Assembly: GCA_004026145.2 (NCBI GenBank)
Contig: CP034980.1
Span: 9,414,667 to 9,478,666 of the forward strand
DNA: 64,000 bases
From: Takifugu bimaculatus
Lineage: Eukaryota; Chordata; Actinopteri; Tetraodontiformes; Tetraodontidae
Reading direction: 5' to 3'
In this document: one piece after another, positions 25,133 to 35,958 of the stretch
Layout of the letters: every line of letters begins with the position of its first letter
Position numbering within the stretch: position 1 is the stretch's first letter
Made by a program: the position numbers and the translations under genes
Notes under the pieces: generated by a model
Database searches by the model: none
What the model was told of the DNA's origin: nothing
The model's input: only the letters and a program-made list of their open reading frames with translations

Positions 25133-26200
25133 CCTCGTTTTAGCGGGGCTCGGTACCGGAGTGCAGGAACTTTCTATGTGGAGGAACAAATCGCCAGGTC
25201 ACTACGTCTTAGCTTGTCACTCTAACTCAATTCAGTCAGATTAACGCCAAAACACCGCCTCTTTCACACGTCCCCTTTCAACCATTTAATATCATCGTCA
25301 CAAAAACACTAGATATACATATATATAACACAAGGAAAGAGTATGGATTTCGAAAATGAATGACTTGGAGAGAGAGCTCATAATAGTGCGACACTTCCTT
25401 TGAGTCCGGCGGCTATGAATCGGAATTCTAGCTAACAGGCTAATAGGCTAGCACTTGGGAAGGATATCTACCATCAACAACTGCCGTGCGAGCTTTAACT
25501 ACATCCAAACAACTGGAATCGATCATGTATTAATCACAATAATACCGTTTTAAGATACTCTTCGCTATGCATAATCTGGATCCATTCTTTTTTTTAAAAA
25601 AAGAAAAGAAACTATGGTCAACTGAACAACCGCTACAAGGAGCTTTTTTTTTTTTTAACTTTTTATTCACAGGATGGCGAGTTCAGCACTGTTCCGGTCT
25701 TTTCATTGGCTGAGACAGAATAGGGTGATGCGATTGGTTGGAGTTGCACTCGAGCTGATTACCGTAAGCGAATCAGAGGCTTAGCGTTCACAGCCAACCC
25801 TCGCCATCCTAGTGTAAAATATACGTGCACACACGTGATTTCTGGTGAAGCGTCAATGACGCCACTATACTTCTCGCGAGAACACAGTATATCGAGGTAT
25901 AGTACAATAAACATCGCGCTATTTGCTGCTTCGAGGTAACAAGGTCATTTTTTATTGGATATATGTTATCCAAATGAAGAAGCAGTAAAACAGCCAGATA
26001 AATCTTTAAAAATATGTAAATATGTTAATAATCTCAGCGGATTGTACCAAGCATGTCATTGTGACTCAGCAATTTCACGTTACATCAAATCAACACTTTA
26101 ATCTTCTTGGAAAAAGCTAAGAAACATGAACTCTGAATTATTCATATGCTCAGTTCATGGTAATAAACAGGAAAGGTGCATTCAAATAATAGCCATGAAG
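25133..26200 (-). promoter_or_regulatory. slc30a9 promoter region
   Basis: Upstream of slc30a9 there are two CCAAT boxes in its orientation (plus-strand ATTGG at about 25701 and 25733) and a perfect TCTCGCGAGA core-promoter palindrome at 25872-25881. There is also an inverted pair of YY1-like motifs, AGGATGGCGAG near 25672 and CTCGCCATCCT near 25801. No coding exon is visible. The gsr 3' UTR probably ends near 26.2 kb, so this 1 kb separates the two same-strand genes. Confidence 0.5.
25872..25881. promoter_or_regulatory. TCTCGCGAGA palindromic promoter element
   Basis: Perfect ten-base palindrome known from TATA-less housekeeping promoters. It lies about 740 bases upstream of the slc30a9 start codon. 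Confidence 0.6.
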
Positions 26201-26215
26201 TGTTTCAAATGCAAC

Positions 26216-26221
26216 TTTATT
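26216..26221 (-). terminator. Candidate poly(A) signal for gsr
   Basis: Minus-strand AATAAA about 0.9 kb after the gsr stop, at the end of an AT-rich stretch without exons (26222-27134), read as gsr 3' UTR. Confidence 0.45.
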
Positions 26222-27134
26222 GTCAAACATTTATACTTGACACACTATCTCTTTTTTGGTACCATAGGAATACAGAACAAGTCCTTTATTCAGATTGTGA
26301 CAAGAGCTTCATCGGCCAACCCGCCAAACATTATAGAAACAGAATAGGCACAAGTGAACAATTTACATTTAAGAAAAAACAAAAACACAAAAAGAGGTTT
26401 ATTGATTATTTTAACAGTACAGCAAATATGCAATATCATCAAATTTTCAGTGTTTCTAGCATTCATCTAAATAAAAGGTGACAAAATCAAACATATATTA
26501 TATGAGAAAAGCCCTTTGTCTCAATTGCCAGCACCTGCATCACTTCTGAGCAATAAAACTGAATCTGGGATATTCAATCAAAAACCAATAGCAACAGTAC
26601 AGACGAAATATGCCATAACTCAGTCTTGGTCCATTCAGATGAAAAAGTAGAAACACTGTTCACAAGTACAGTCACTTAAAAGTAACATTATATAACTATT
26701 TCATCTTAAAATACCAGTAGGGAGTAAGGTGTTTTATGGTAAATTCCTTCTCGTCTCTCCTTTCTCATCGAAATGACTTTCAGTGAACAGATAAACAATT
26801 TTGTTTGGACTAGACCATACTTCTTCTTTTTTGTTCTTGCAGAGTTTCTGAAATATATCTGCAATATATTAGAATATTAACTTGATTAACGGTGCAGTTA
26901 GACAAGTCAGTCCGGTTGAAGCCTAGAGTTTGATCGGTTTTGTGTTTAAACACGGGCTTCGGTGCAGGTTTCTCAACACAGTGCACAGTAATCCCTACAA
27001 TGTTGTCATAGAAACTTTGGATTTGAATGTTCCACATGCAGCTGCCATTAAACAGATAATTAGAAATTCTGCATGTTTTAAAAAGGGTCTCAGAGTAAAT
27101 TTCATAGTGTTTGGTTGGTAATGAAATGCAAGCA

Positions 27135-30100
27135 TTAACGCATTGTTACAAATTCCTCTGAAGAAGTGGGGTGAATGGCAACTGTCTTGTCAAAGTCCGC
27201 TTTGGTAGCACCCATTTTGATGGCCACAGAAAAGCCTTGAAGCATCTCATCACAGCCCAGGCCCTGCATGTGCAGACCTACCACCTTCAGAAAAGAAAAC
27301 AAGAAATATCTGAAAAATAGGTGCAGATGCATTTCTAGTCATGTTCTGATGACTATTAATGAGAAGAAGTACTGTATGTGCTGCATATTATCATTATTAT
27401 TATTGTTATTATTACCATTATTATTAGTAGTAGTATTCTTATCACCATCAACAACAATAATATTAATACCGCTTACTATACTTTGAAACATTCAAACTGT
27501 AAGTGAACCACACCTTTAATAGTGCATTAATAAAAGTTTAACATCATTTCAATTTTAACAGCTGCATTCCGATTCCTACCTTCTCTTCCTTGCCGACACA
27601 CACCAGTTTCATGACGCACTGACTCTTCCTGTTGGTGATGGCGTGATACATCGGAGTGAATGAGGTCTTGTAGATCTTCACATTCTCCTTTCCATTAGAT
27701 CTAACTGCCTCCTCTGTAAACACCCAAGAAACACAGTCCTGCTGATTTAAACTGTGATTAATAAAAGATTTATACCAGTTCATATATTCATTCACAAGAA
27801 ATTCTACAGGTACCACACACACACCTTCTGTTAGTCCCACTGTGCCAATGGGGGGATGGCTAAATACCACCGTGGGGATGGTGGAATAGTCAAGTTTGGA
27901 ATCCTTTTTGCCCTCAAATAATCTGTGTGCCAGTTTCCTGCCTGCAGCGATGGCCACTGCACATACCACAAGAGAGGATAAGCATTTACTATTTTAAATG
28001 ATTTTATTACAAGCGTCAGCACCAGCCACTTGTCATTATGCAGGGGTAACTTCATACCAGGTGTGAGAAGAGCTCTGCCACATACATCTCCGACGGCATA
28101 GATTCCTGCTCGGCTGGTGTTCTGGAACTCATCCACAACAATGTGGCCTTTTTCATCTGTATCTACATTCTGAAAATACACAGAAACCTCTGTAAAAAGG
28201 AAGCTGCTGACACGTGACTGGTAAATTCCATCATCCAAAACATGTCATATTTTACACAAGAATGTAAATCAGACTCATTCAGATGTTCATGTTAAAGATA
28301 TCGATAAACCCTCCAAAACCAAGGATGAAAATCACTACGACTGTAAAACACTCGCAGGTCTAATTGTTTTGTCACATCAAACAATGAGAACCAACACTAG
28401 TCTCTGTAAACCCTCTTAAGTCAGGGATGAAAACCACCATGACATGTCAAATAATCAGAGTTCTCACCTTGTCAGGGGTTAAAAAGACAAGTACAAATAC
28501 CATCAACATAATGTAACAGCCAACAAAATATCGCAGAATCGCCATCTGGGTCACCTTGGAAGGATAGTTATAGTTCTATAGAAATCCTCTTGAAGCTGTC
28601 ATTGCATATCATTGCTTTTAAGATAAATGATAGAGAGACTCTTACCAAGTGTCCAATATTCAGTCCTGTGATGTTGGGCTGTCTGCCAATAGCCCACAGA
28701 AGGCAATCCACTTCCTGGATAGTTCTGAGTTTCTCTTCCTCATTCTTTCTCTCTGGATCTCTGGTGGCAATCGTCACTTCCAGTCCTTTGTCTGTTTTAC
28801 ACACAGATCTCACCTGAGAATTCTTCCAGAGATCAATGCCAGAGTTTTGAAGCTCTTTGGTGCAGTTTGTGCTTATGAGGCTGTCAAAGTTCCTCAGAAC
28901 CTGCACAGAAAACAGTGACATATCACTGAGGGTTCACAGTTACATGGATTTGAAAATGATATCTGAATACTAAAGTTGCAGTTTAATTCAATTCTCACGC
29001 CTGTCTGACGAATAATGAGGGAAGTTTTAGATCCGAGAGTGGAAAGGATGCCCGCCATCTCCACTGCAATATAACCCGCACCAACCACAACGCTGCGTCT
29101 AATGAGGAAAAAAAAAATTTCATAATAAAGTCAAACATTAAACATGAGTGTGTAATGAGAGATTCCAATCTTACTTTGGAAGAGATTCCAGTTCGAAAAA
29201 ACCATCACTGGTAATACCCAAACTTGCCCCTGAAGTCACCAGCCAACAAATTTTTTTGAATACCTGAGAACCACGTAATGAAAATACTACACAGGTGGCG
29301 ATGATTTTGTCTTACCTGGTACTTCAGTGTCACTCAAGACAGACGGCTGCCCTCCAGTGGCGATGAGGATGTGAGGTGCCGTGTACTTTTTACCGTTAAC
29401 CTCAACGGTGGGTTCTGGGTCATTTGTAAACCTGGCATGACCTTGAATGGTCTGGATTTTGGCCTGTGGAATGTGCAGATAAAACAGGCAGTAGACCAGC
29501 AAAACATTATTTTAAAGAGCCAAGAAACATATGTGAAATATTACAATTTAGGAACAGAAAAGGGGATTTACTTTGTCAAGATTGTTGCGATAAATGCGAT
29601 TTAGATGACTGATATACGCATCCCTTTTGGTCTTCAGTGCCCTGTAATTTAAAACAAATAAACATAAAAAGGTCACTTACTAACACAAACTTACTAACAT
29701 AACTAACCACACAACTGCCTGCAAAAGATGGAGGCAACTCATGTTAAATTGCCGCACTTTATTCAAATGGTACGCAGCATGCAATCGTATGAAAATGAAT
29801 GCATATTTTAATATTTCTGTATATTCTGCAGTCACAAACATAAAATAATTTTGGCCAATACCACAAATGACCTCAGGTTGCACAGTAAAATACATAATGT
29901 TAAGAAAGAAATGCTGTGCTGAAAATAGGCCCATTTATATATCCCTAAAATTTGGACTATCTGATTTTTTAAGTCACAGATTATTTAAGTATGTATTGGT
30001 GTAAAAAACATGCTTTTACAGATTATGTCACCTGTTTATGAGAAATCTGAACTACACAACTTGATTTCTCCTCAATAAAGAGTTGACTTTCTGCATTTAT

Positions 30101-31636
30101 ACCAGATAATCTGGTTTATGTTGTTCTTTTACATCTCTGAATGTGTGGAAACAAAAAAAAAGGAACCATGAGTGATGTAGCCATAATGTGAGCAAAAGAA
30201 AAAAGACAAAGAACACCGTGAATCAGCAGAAAGTCAATAATCAGGCATTTCTGGAGTGAAGAGGAGAGGACAGATACATAAAGAAACAAGACCGGATGTC
30301 TTATACCCCATGTACACACATACCCTGAAAGACTTTCAGTCAATGGAAAAGGGTTTTTGTTTATCACATATTTGATGAACTTTACTATTCTATTATCCAA
30401 TTAATCCCAGTTTTTTTTTTTTTAATGTTTTATGGTCAGGTCAAGAGGCCCACTGCAACACTAAAACATGGCTGCCGAAGCTGAACAATGAGGGCGCAGC
30501 CTGCCGCTCCTTCCAGGGGTTTATCTAACCTTGACTTAAGTGCAGCATTCTGTCTGAGACAGAACAACGAGCCAACAGCCGAACAAAGAGAGATGACAGA
30601 TGAGAGGGTGTATGAGATGGATGATGGATTACACAAGTTCCCATTGGAGTTGCACAAAAAAACTGAAAAACGATTGCTGCAACTTACTCCCAACTGAAAC
30701 GAACATTTCCCACTTCAAACCCGTAATCGCTATGATCGTGGAGATACTCGGCATGAACTGCAGCATTCCACATCACCTGCAATAAAGACACTGTTGATGT
30801 GCATACCTGTATATACGTTTATAAGCATATGCATATACATATACTTATTAAATAAATTAAGGAGAGAATCTCATACCTTTTTAGGAACACAGCCAACATT
30901 GACCTGGAGAGCAAAATCACAATTATTAGTTTTAAAAATGACTAATACTTGACATATTTGGGTGTTTCATTATTTAGTACAAAACTAGAAAGTGAAAGAA
31001 AACAATTCTGGCAATTTTTGCAACTTTACTAATCTTAACATCCACTACAAACGGGCGAAAACTTGGGCCATATTATTGCAGAATGTCTCTCAACAGAACT
31101 CTTTTCTTTCTACAAACCTACCCCACAGAAGCCTGCAGCTAGAATATTTTCCTTCCACGTGATAAAAGCATCTAACCATTCTAATGGAGTCTTTGGTTGT
31201 TTGTTTGTTTGTTCTTTACATTTACTGTCTCAGTCCACTTGAGGGCATGCTTTATTTACGCTGACATACACTTTACAATTTCAGCATTTCAACATTGACC
31301 ATTTTTATCCCGAGGCTTGTCAGCTAAACAATCGTAAGAGGAGGTACAGTAAGGGAAATATAACGATATTTTGCGAATTTTACTCACGCAGGTACCTCCG
31401 AGTTTGTGACTCTCGATGACGGCGGCGGACGCGCCGAGCTCCGACGCCCTCCGAGCTCCGGCCAGCCCCCCGGAGCCCCCGCCGATCACCAGAAAATCGA
31501 AACGGGTTATGTCTGTAGACGACGGATCTGAGGCCATGCTTCTGCGAACGACGTCCTGTCTACAAAACGCCGAGAAAAGTCGCTGTTTGCTGCTAAAGAG
31601 AAGTTGCACCCGGGTGCGCAGGATTACCACTGCCAT
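27135..31636 (-). CDS. gsr: gsr, glutathione reductase (complete, 12 exons)
   Basis: Exons, 5' to 3': 31388-31636, 30877-30903, 30688-30776, 29572-29641, 29316-29463, 29175-29229, 28999-29098, 28646-28900, 28058-28169, 27825-27956, 27580-27713, 27135-27284. Phases agree and give 506 aa (human 522). The enzyme is an FAD-dependent homodimer that uses NADPH to reduce glutathione disulfide in cytosol and mitochondria. Visible motifs are the FAD-binding IGGGSGG (51-57), the redox pair Cys83/Cys88 in GGTCVNVGC, the NADPH-binding GAGYIA (219-224), the FAD-site GIYAVGDVCG, and C-terminal HPTSSEE with His495 and Glu500. Residues 1-33 are arginine-rich and lack acidic residues until later, fitting a mitochondrial presequence. 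An in-frame ATG at 31537 (MASD) would give a cytosolic form and one at 31720 a longer N-terminus. Confidence 0.97.
27383..27480. repeat. Trinucleotide-rich (ATT/TTA)n tract in gsr last intron
   Basis: Imperfect ATT, TTG and AAT triplets with no long perfect run, between gsr exons 11 and 12. Confidence 0.7.
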
Positions 31637-31739
31637 AACCAGGAAGCTCGCAGACGCAGGCCGTGCGCGCAGCTCCGAAGCCCGGGTGGGAGGGCCAAAC
31701 TTCAGCCACTGCTGTGTCATTATGAATTGCAACAATGGT

Positions 31740-33669
31740 GTGTATCCTGGAAACTGTTTTCACAATAGTCATAGGCATCCTCGAATAGGCAACGCCGTGG
31801 AGCTACAACAACATCTAAATGTTGCAAACCAGAGCTGTGTCTGCCGCAACAATTCGATTTATTAACAAACCCAACTGAAGGCATTGTTGTCTTGTAAATT
31901 ACAATCAAATGTAAGACGGTGTATCAAGTTACTTGTCACTGAAGGATGGTCACCTTTGCAGTGTAAGAAAAGGTCTGTGAATATTTCCAGACACCATATG
32001 TTTTATTTACGGCATCCCGGCATCTACTGGATATTGTTGCTTATTTGTTTTTGATAACTCCCAGAAGTTGGTTCAGCTTCAGAGGAAACTCGTTGTAGGC
32101 CAATGACGTTTCTAGGAATAACGGCCAATAATAATATTAATAAACTAGCCCTGACTGCGTTTCAAATAATATAATGTTAGGTCGTGCAACTTGAAAATGT
32201 AAATAACGCAGACATCAAAACAGTTGAGTATTTTTGGATTAACATGACTATACTACAGTAAATGCGGCGGTTGGGTTGTATTTTTTAGGAATGGATACAT
32301 TTGTGTTTGTCAAGTTTATCAAAGCAAAAATGTCGGACATCCGGTCACAACATTTCAACCCAGGACAGATAAGCTTCAATCGTGCATATCTAAACTAGTA
32401 TTTAACTTTTTCCCGAAGTAGAAGATTAATGTTTACTCTAGGACGTTTTTTTATGTTCACAATTACCGGTTGTAACAATCACTCAGTTTTCCAAGTAACA
32501 GTGCCACTTTGCCGAAAATCAAATTGAACAGGAGTACTTAGTTTAGTACTTTAGGTTTTTAAACTTGGTATAATTAGGGCTTTTATCATCGGGACAAATT
32601 TGATTTAATAACCTTTGTTTGAGCATCCAAGTGCAAATACAGAGAAATACATAAATCTGATAAATAAGAACACGCAAATAGTTGCACATCCGATTTGTAT
32701 TGATTTTACATGTATTACCATAAAGCAAATACTTTTATGGTCCTACCCCTTGCTAGTTAACTCTTTACAAAACAATCAAGTCAGGATCATCTGCCGTTGG
32801 ATCCTGTCAGGAAAACCGTTTTAAAAAAAACCGTTTCTTAACATTTTAGAGAAAAGAAGAAACCTGAAGGAGAGCTACAGGTAAGGGTCCTTCTCCCTGG
32901 GAGAGACGATTGTACTCCGCCCCATCTTAGTCTTCACAACTCCGTTCTTTACAACCATCTACTTTTATTCTGAAAATACGATCAAACCATTTCCGGAATT
33001 GTTGGAGCTCGGTACAAATGGCTAACGGTATGCTAAAGAAAACAGTGAGCTTGTTCTTCGCCTCGACGAGAGACAGTATAACGTTAAATGAAGAAATTTA
33101 TTCACTCTATATCATCTAACGCATTGTAAATCAGCACGGCTCCCCTCCAACTGGGTACGTATGCATGCCGGCGGGGTTGGGATAAACAGCAACCGAAACA
33201 CAGGCCGTCTTCTTCGCGAACCCCTTGTTGTGGTTCGTTGAGGCCTTTTTCTTGGGCGTGAATGAAGAGTCTTCGCACAGCACTCTTAAATTGTAAATAG
33301 AAGGTAGTAAATCAAGTTTTCCCCCCCGCGTGTGTTCAGATTTTCGTGCATTTTGTTCGATGAAAGCCAACGGTTTCAGAAAATATTACAGCTGAGCTCA
33401 GTTTTTCGGGGGAGGGGCTTCCGGGACCCCTATGCATGTCAGCACTATTAATTATGGTTTCATTAATTAAATATTGCTATTATTAATTATTATATAACTG
33501 TTCATTATTAAAACGTGCCTATTAAATCCTCTTGCAGAGGGAAGACGTCTCGTTTTATTCGTCAGATTGCTCCTTCCCGTCAAGAATGAGCGCTGGACGA
33601 CAGCAGGAGATGGACATTTACCCCACTGAATAACTGAGGAATTGAATTTGGGAGATCTGCATCTGGACC
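31740..33669. promoter_or_regulatory. Head-to-head upstream region of gsr and znf518b
   Basis: No coding exon is supportable. A splice acceptor at 33535-33537 opens the exon that carries the znf518b start codon, so a non-coding first exon must lie upstream. A plausible one ends at a GTATGC donor near 33027 and contains an ETS-type TTCCGGAA site near 32990. The gsr promoter should lie just above 31720. A poly-C run and CpG words near 33320 add a further GC-rich spot. Confidence 0.4.
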
Positions 33670-35958
33670 ATGAAACCTGTCGGGTATCAAGGAATGTCTC
33701 CACCTCTGAATGGTGTGTATCCACCTTTGGACCACGTGTTGAGTCTCCCAAATGTGATGCACTGTGAGAAATGTGGATTTGCTTCTACGGATGGTGCAGC
33801 ATTCAAAAAACACATGTATGATCATGCAGGGACAAGGTTTTATTGTTTCTACTGCAACAATGTTTCTTTCAGCGAGGCGGAGTTAAATGCCCACTTGAAA
33901 CAGCACACTGAAAAGTATCCGTTCAAATGTCCTCACTGTGGGCAGGGCTACATGAGGTGGCTGTGCCTTTTGAAGCATATTGACCGTTTGCATAGTAATG
34001 GCATTAATTATGGACACGCAAAGCCGGGAACAGCCAAAGTTCCACAAGTTCCCGTCTCCAGTGCCTCATCCAGTGTGCCAACTGCTGATTTGTCATTACT
34101 TCGGCCGGTTGTACGTGTGAGAGTACCTGCTGCAAGTACACCTGCTTTCATACTTGGTAAAGATAAACAGAGGGTGACAACACTGGACACAAACGAGTTA
34201 CATGCCAATAGCGGTAATGAAGAACTTTTATCCCCTTTGAATGGACTCCGGAAGCAGAACAGGGCTTTGACGGTGTCTCTCCCAGAGGAAGTGTCGATCC
34301 CTGCTGGCTGTTCGGTTGAACTTGTCGAAGTGAAAACTGTCAACGGGACAAAGGAACTCAAGCTGAGGCTCATCTCTCAACAAGAAAATGAGTCCGTCAT
34401 AAAGGGCACAAGGACTACAGTATCTCAAAATGTTGTGCCAGAAAAGCAGCTACCCCCTACATTAAACCATCCCAACATTTTGAAGTCGACAAGTTTGGGC
34501 ACAAGCGCAGCTGGTAGGAAATCGTATGAAACCATGACTGCAAATGTGGAGCATCCAGGTGTTTTCCCAGTTAAGAAAAGTCCTCCCAGTCAAATGGGCA
34601 ACAACAAAATCGTGTTTAAACGAAATAACCCAGAAGTCATCAACTTGGAATGTAAGACTGTAACACCAAACAAGGTTCCCAAAAGCCTCAATCCATTTAG
34701 AGAAGAGAACAGTGGGAACAAAGTTACACAGAGGGAACCGATGAACCACAAAGTTGCTGCCTGTCCACCCAGTATTTCCCTAACTAGGGCTGTCGTCAGG
34801 TTGCCCAGCGCCCTGTCTCCACAACACATGACTACGTGTGTTTCCCAGCGACCAGGGGAGGAGAGGAAAAGCTCCACGCCAGAAAACTCCAAAGCTATCC
34901 CAACTATGGCAGGAGGTAGCAAAAGCATTGCCCGAGATGTGTCCTTGGCCGTCAAACAGGAACCTGCTGAGATCAATGGGGAGAACAAACTGGCTCCTGC
35001 AAGTGTGCCCTTAACTATCACTTCAAAGCCTCCAAATATTGTTCACGGGGATCCCATTACAAATTTGTCTTTTCCAGTTCCCAAAACACTAAATGAGCTG
35101 ACAGAGAAAAAAGCTGCTGACAGTTGTAGACAAGAGCCAGAGAATTTTCCTGTAATCTCTTCAGTCTTTTCATTAAGCCAACAGCCTGAAGATGTGAAGG
35201 GCTCCATTCAGCCACTGGTAATGGCTCTGCGTGGAATGGTAATGGACAAGAGTGACGGCTGTGTTACTTCTCCAAGAGCAAATGGCACAGAGCAGGTGAA
35301 GGGAAGGTCAACACCAGGAAGTCCTAATAGGGTGCTGTCGTCAGAGCCGATCAAGGTGTGCGTAAAAGTAGATGAGCCTAATAAGGGCCTTGGTGATCCT
35401 CCTGGACTGAGTCACGCAATCAGCGTGAAGGAGGAAAAAGAAACTGTAAAAACAATGGACAATAGTAAATGTGACCACTCTTCAGATTCCAACTTGCCAA
35501 AACCTGAGGAGTCAGTTTCCAAAGTAGACGCGTGTACAACTACAGACGTTTGCCTGCAAGTAGCAAAGAGTGAGACGAAAGTACCCTCAAAATTCCTAAC
35601 AGTGTCTCTGAGAAGGGTGCAGTTGGGCGTGTGGAAAAGGAACAAAAGGGGGCTGAAACTAAGACTATCTAAATATAAGACTCGGGTTTCTATGAGCGCT
35701 GTCAGGGATTGCACAGTTCTCTACCCAATGCCGCTCAAGCTGGACCAATTGGTGAAGCGACCGGGCCCAAACCAGCCTGTAGTGGTGCTCAATCACCCCA
35801 AGCCTCGTCCCTCCCACCGGGCTGCAAGAACAGCCAGGCTGGCTGAGAAAGGAGCCATTGAGATGGTTCCAAAGTGCCAAATCTTAAAAATGAGGCTGAG
35901 CAAAGTGATGGGACAGAAGTATGAGGTGATGGGCTGCACTGTGGGAGACATTTCATGA
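33670..35958 (+). CDS. znf518b: znf518b, C2H2 zinc-finger protein 518B (single coding exon)
   Basis: One uninterrupted 762-codon frame follows a splice acceptor at 33537. Three C2H2 fingers sit at the N-terminus: Cys32/Cys35/His48/His52, Cys59/Cys62/His75/His79 and Cys87/Cys90/His103/His108. Around residues 207-235 the segment IPAGCSVELVEVKTVNGTKE resembles the VVPANCLAQLIDVKVVNGTQ segment of human ZNF518B. The C-terminal 120 residues are basic and contain LVKRPGPNQPVVVLNHPKP. ZNF518 proteins are nuclear and have been linked to G9A/GLP histone methyltransferases. Human ZNF518B is longer (about 1,074 aa), the difference lying in the disordered middle and the N-terminus. The neighbour clnk is also its human neighbour, which supports the B paralogue. 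Confidence 0.87.
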   Translation: MKPVGYQGMSPPLNGVYPPLDHVLSLPNVMHCEKCGFASTDGAAFKKHMYDHAGTRFYCFYCNNVSFSEAELNAHLKQHTEKYPFKCPHCGQGYMRWLCLLKHIDRLHSNGINYGHAKPGTAKVPQVPVSSASSSVPTADLSLLRPVVRVRVPAASTPAFILGKDKQRVTTLDTNELHANSGNEELLSPLNGLRKQNRALTVSLPEEVSIPAGCSVELVEVKTVNGTKELKLRLISQQENESVIKGTRTTVSQNVVPEKQLPPTLNHPNILKSTSLGTSAAGRKSYETMTANVEHPGVFPVKKSPPSQMGNNKIVFKRNNPEVINLECKTVTPNKVPKSLNPFREENSGNKVTQREPMNHKVAACPPSISLTRAVVRLPSALSPQHMTTCVSQRPGEERKSSTPENSKAIPTMAGGSKSIARDVSLAVKQEPAEINGENKLAPASVPLTITSKPPNIVHGDPITNLSFPVPKTLNELTEKKAADSCRQEPENFPVISSVFSLSQQPEDVKGSIQPLVMALRGMVMDKSDGCVTSPRANGTEQVKGRSTPGSPNRVLSSEPIKVCVKVDEPNKGLGDPPGLSHAISVKEEKETVKTMDNSKCDHSSDSNLPKPEESVSKVDACTTTDVCLQVAKSETKVPSKFLTVSLRRVQLGVWKRNKRGLKLRLSKYKTRVSMSAVRDCTVLYPMPLKLDQLVKRPGPNQPVVVLNHPKPRPSHRAARTARLAEKGAIEMVPKCQILKMRLSKVMGQKYEVMGCTVGDIS

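Noticed and set aside
25133..25189. A longer slc30a9 N-terminus beginning at 25189
   Set aside because: The first codon there is TTG, not ATG. The ATG at 25132 gives a protein length close to human.
31721..31735. Start of gsr at 31735
   Set aside because: The codon is TTG. In-frame ATGs exist at 31720, 31636 and 31537.
31416..31865. A 149-codon plus-strand frame opposite gsr exon 1
   Set aside because: It is the antisense shadow of the gsr first exon; the minus strand carries the clear FAD-binding motif.
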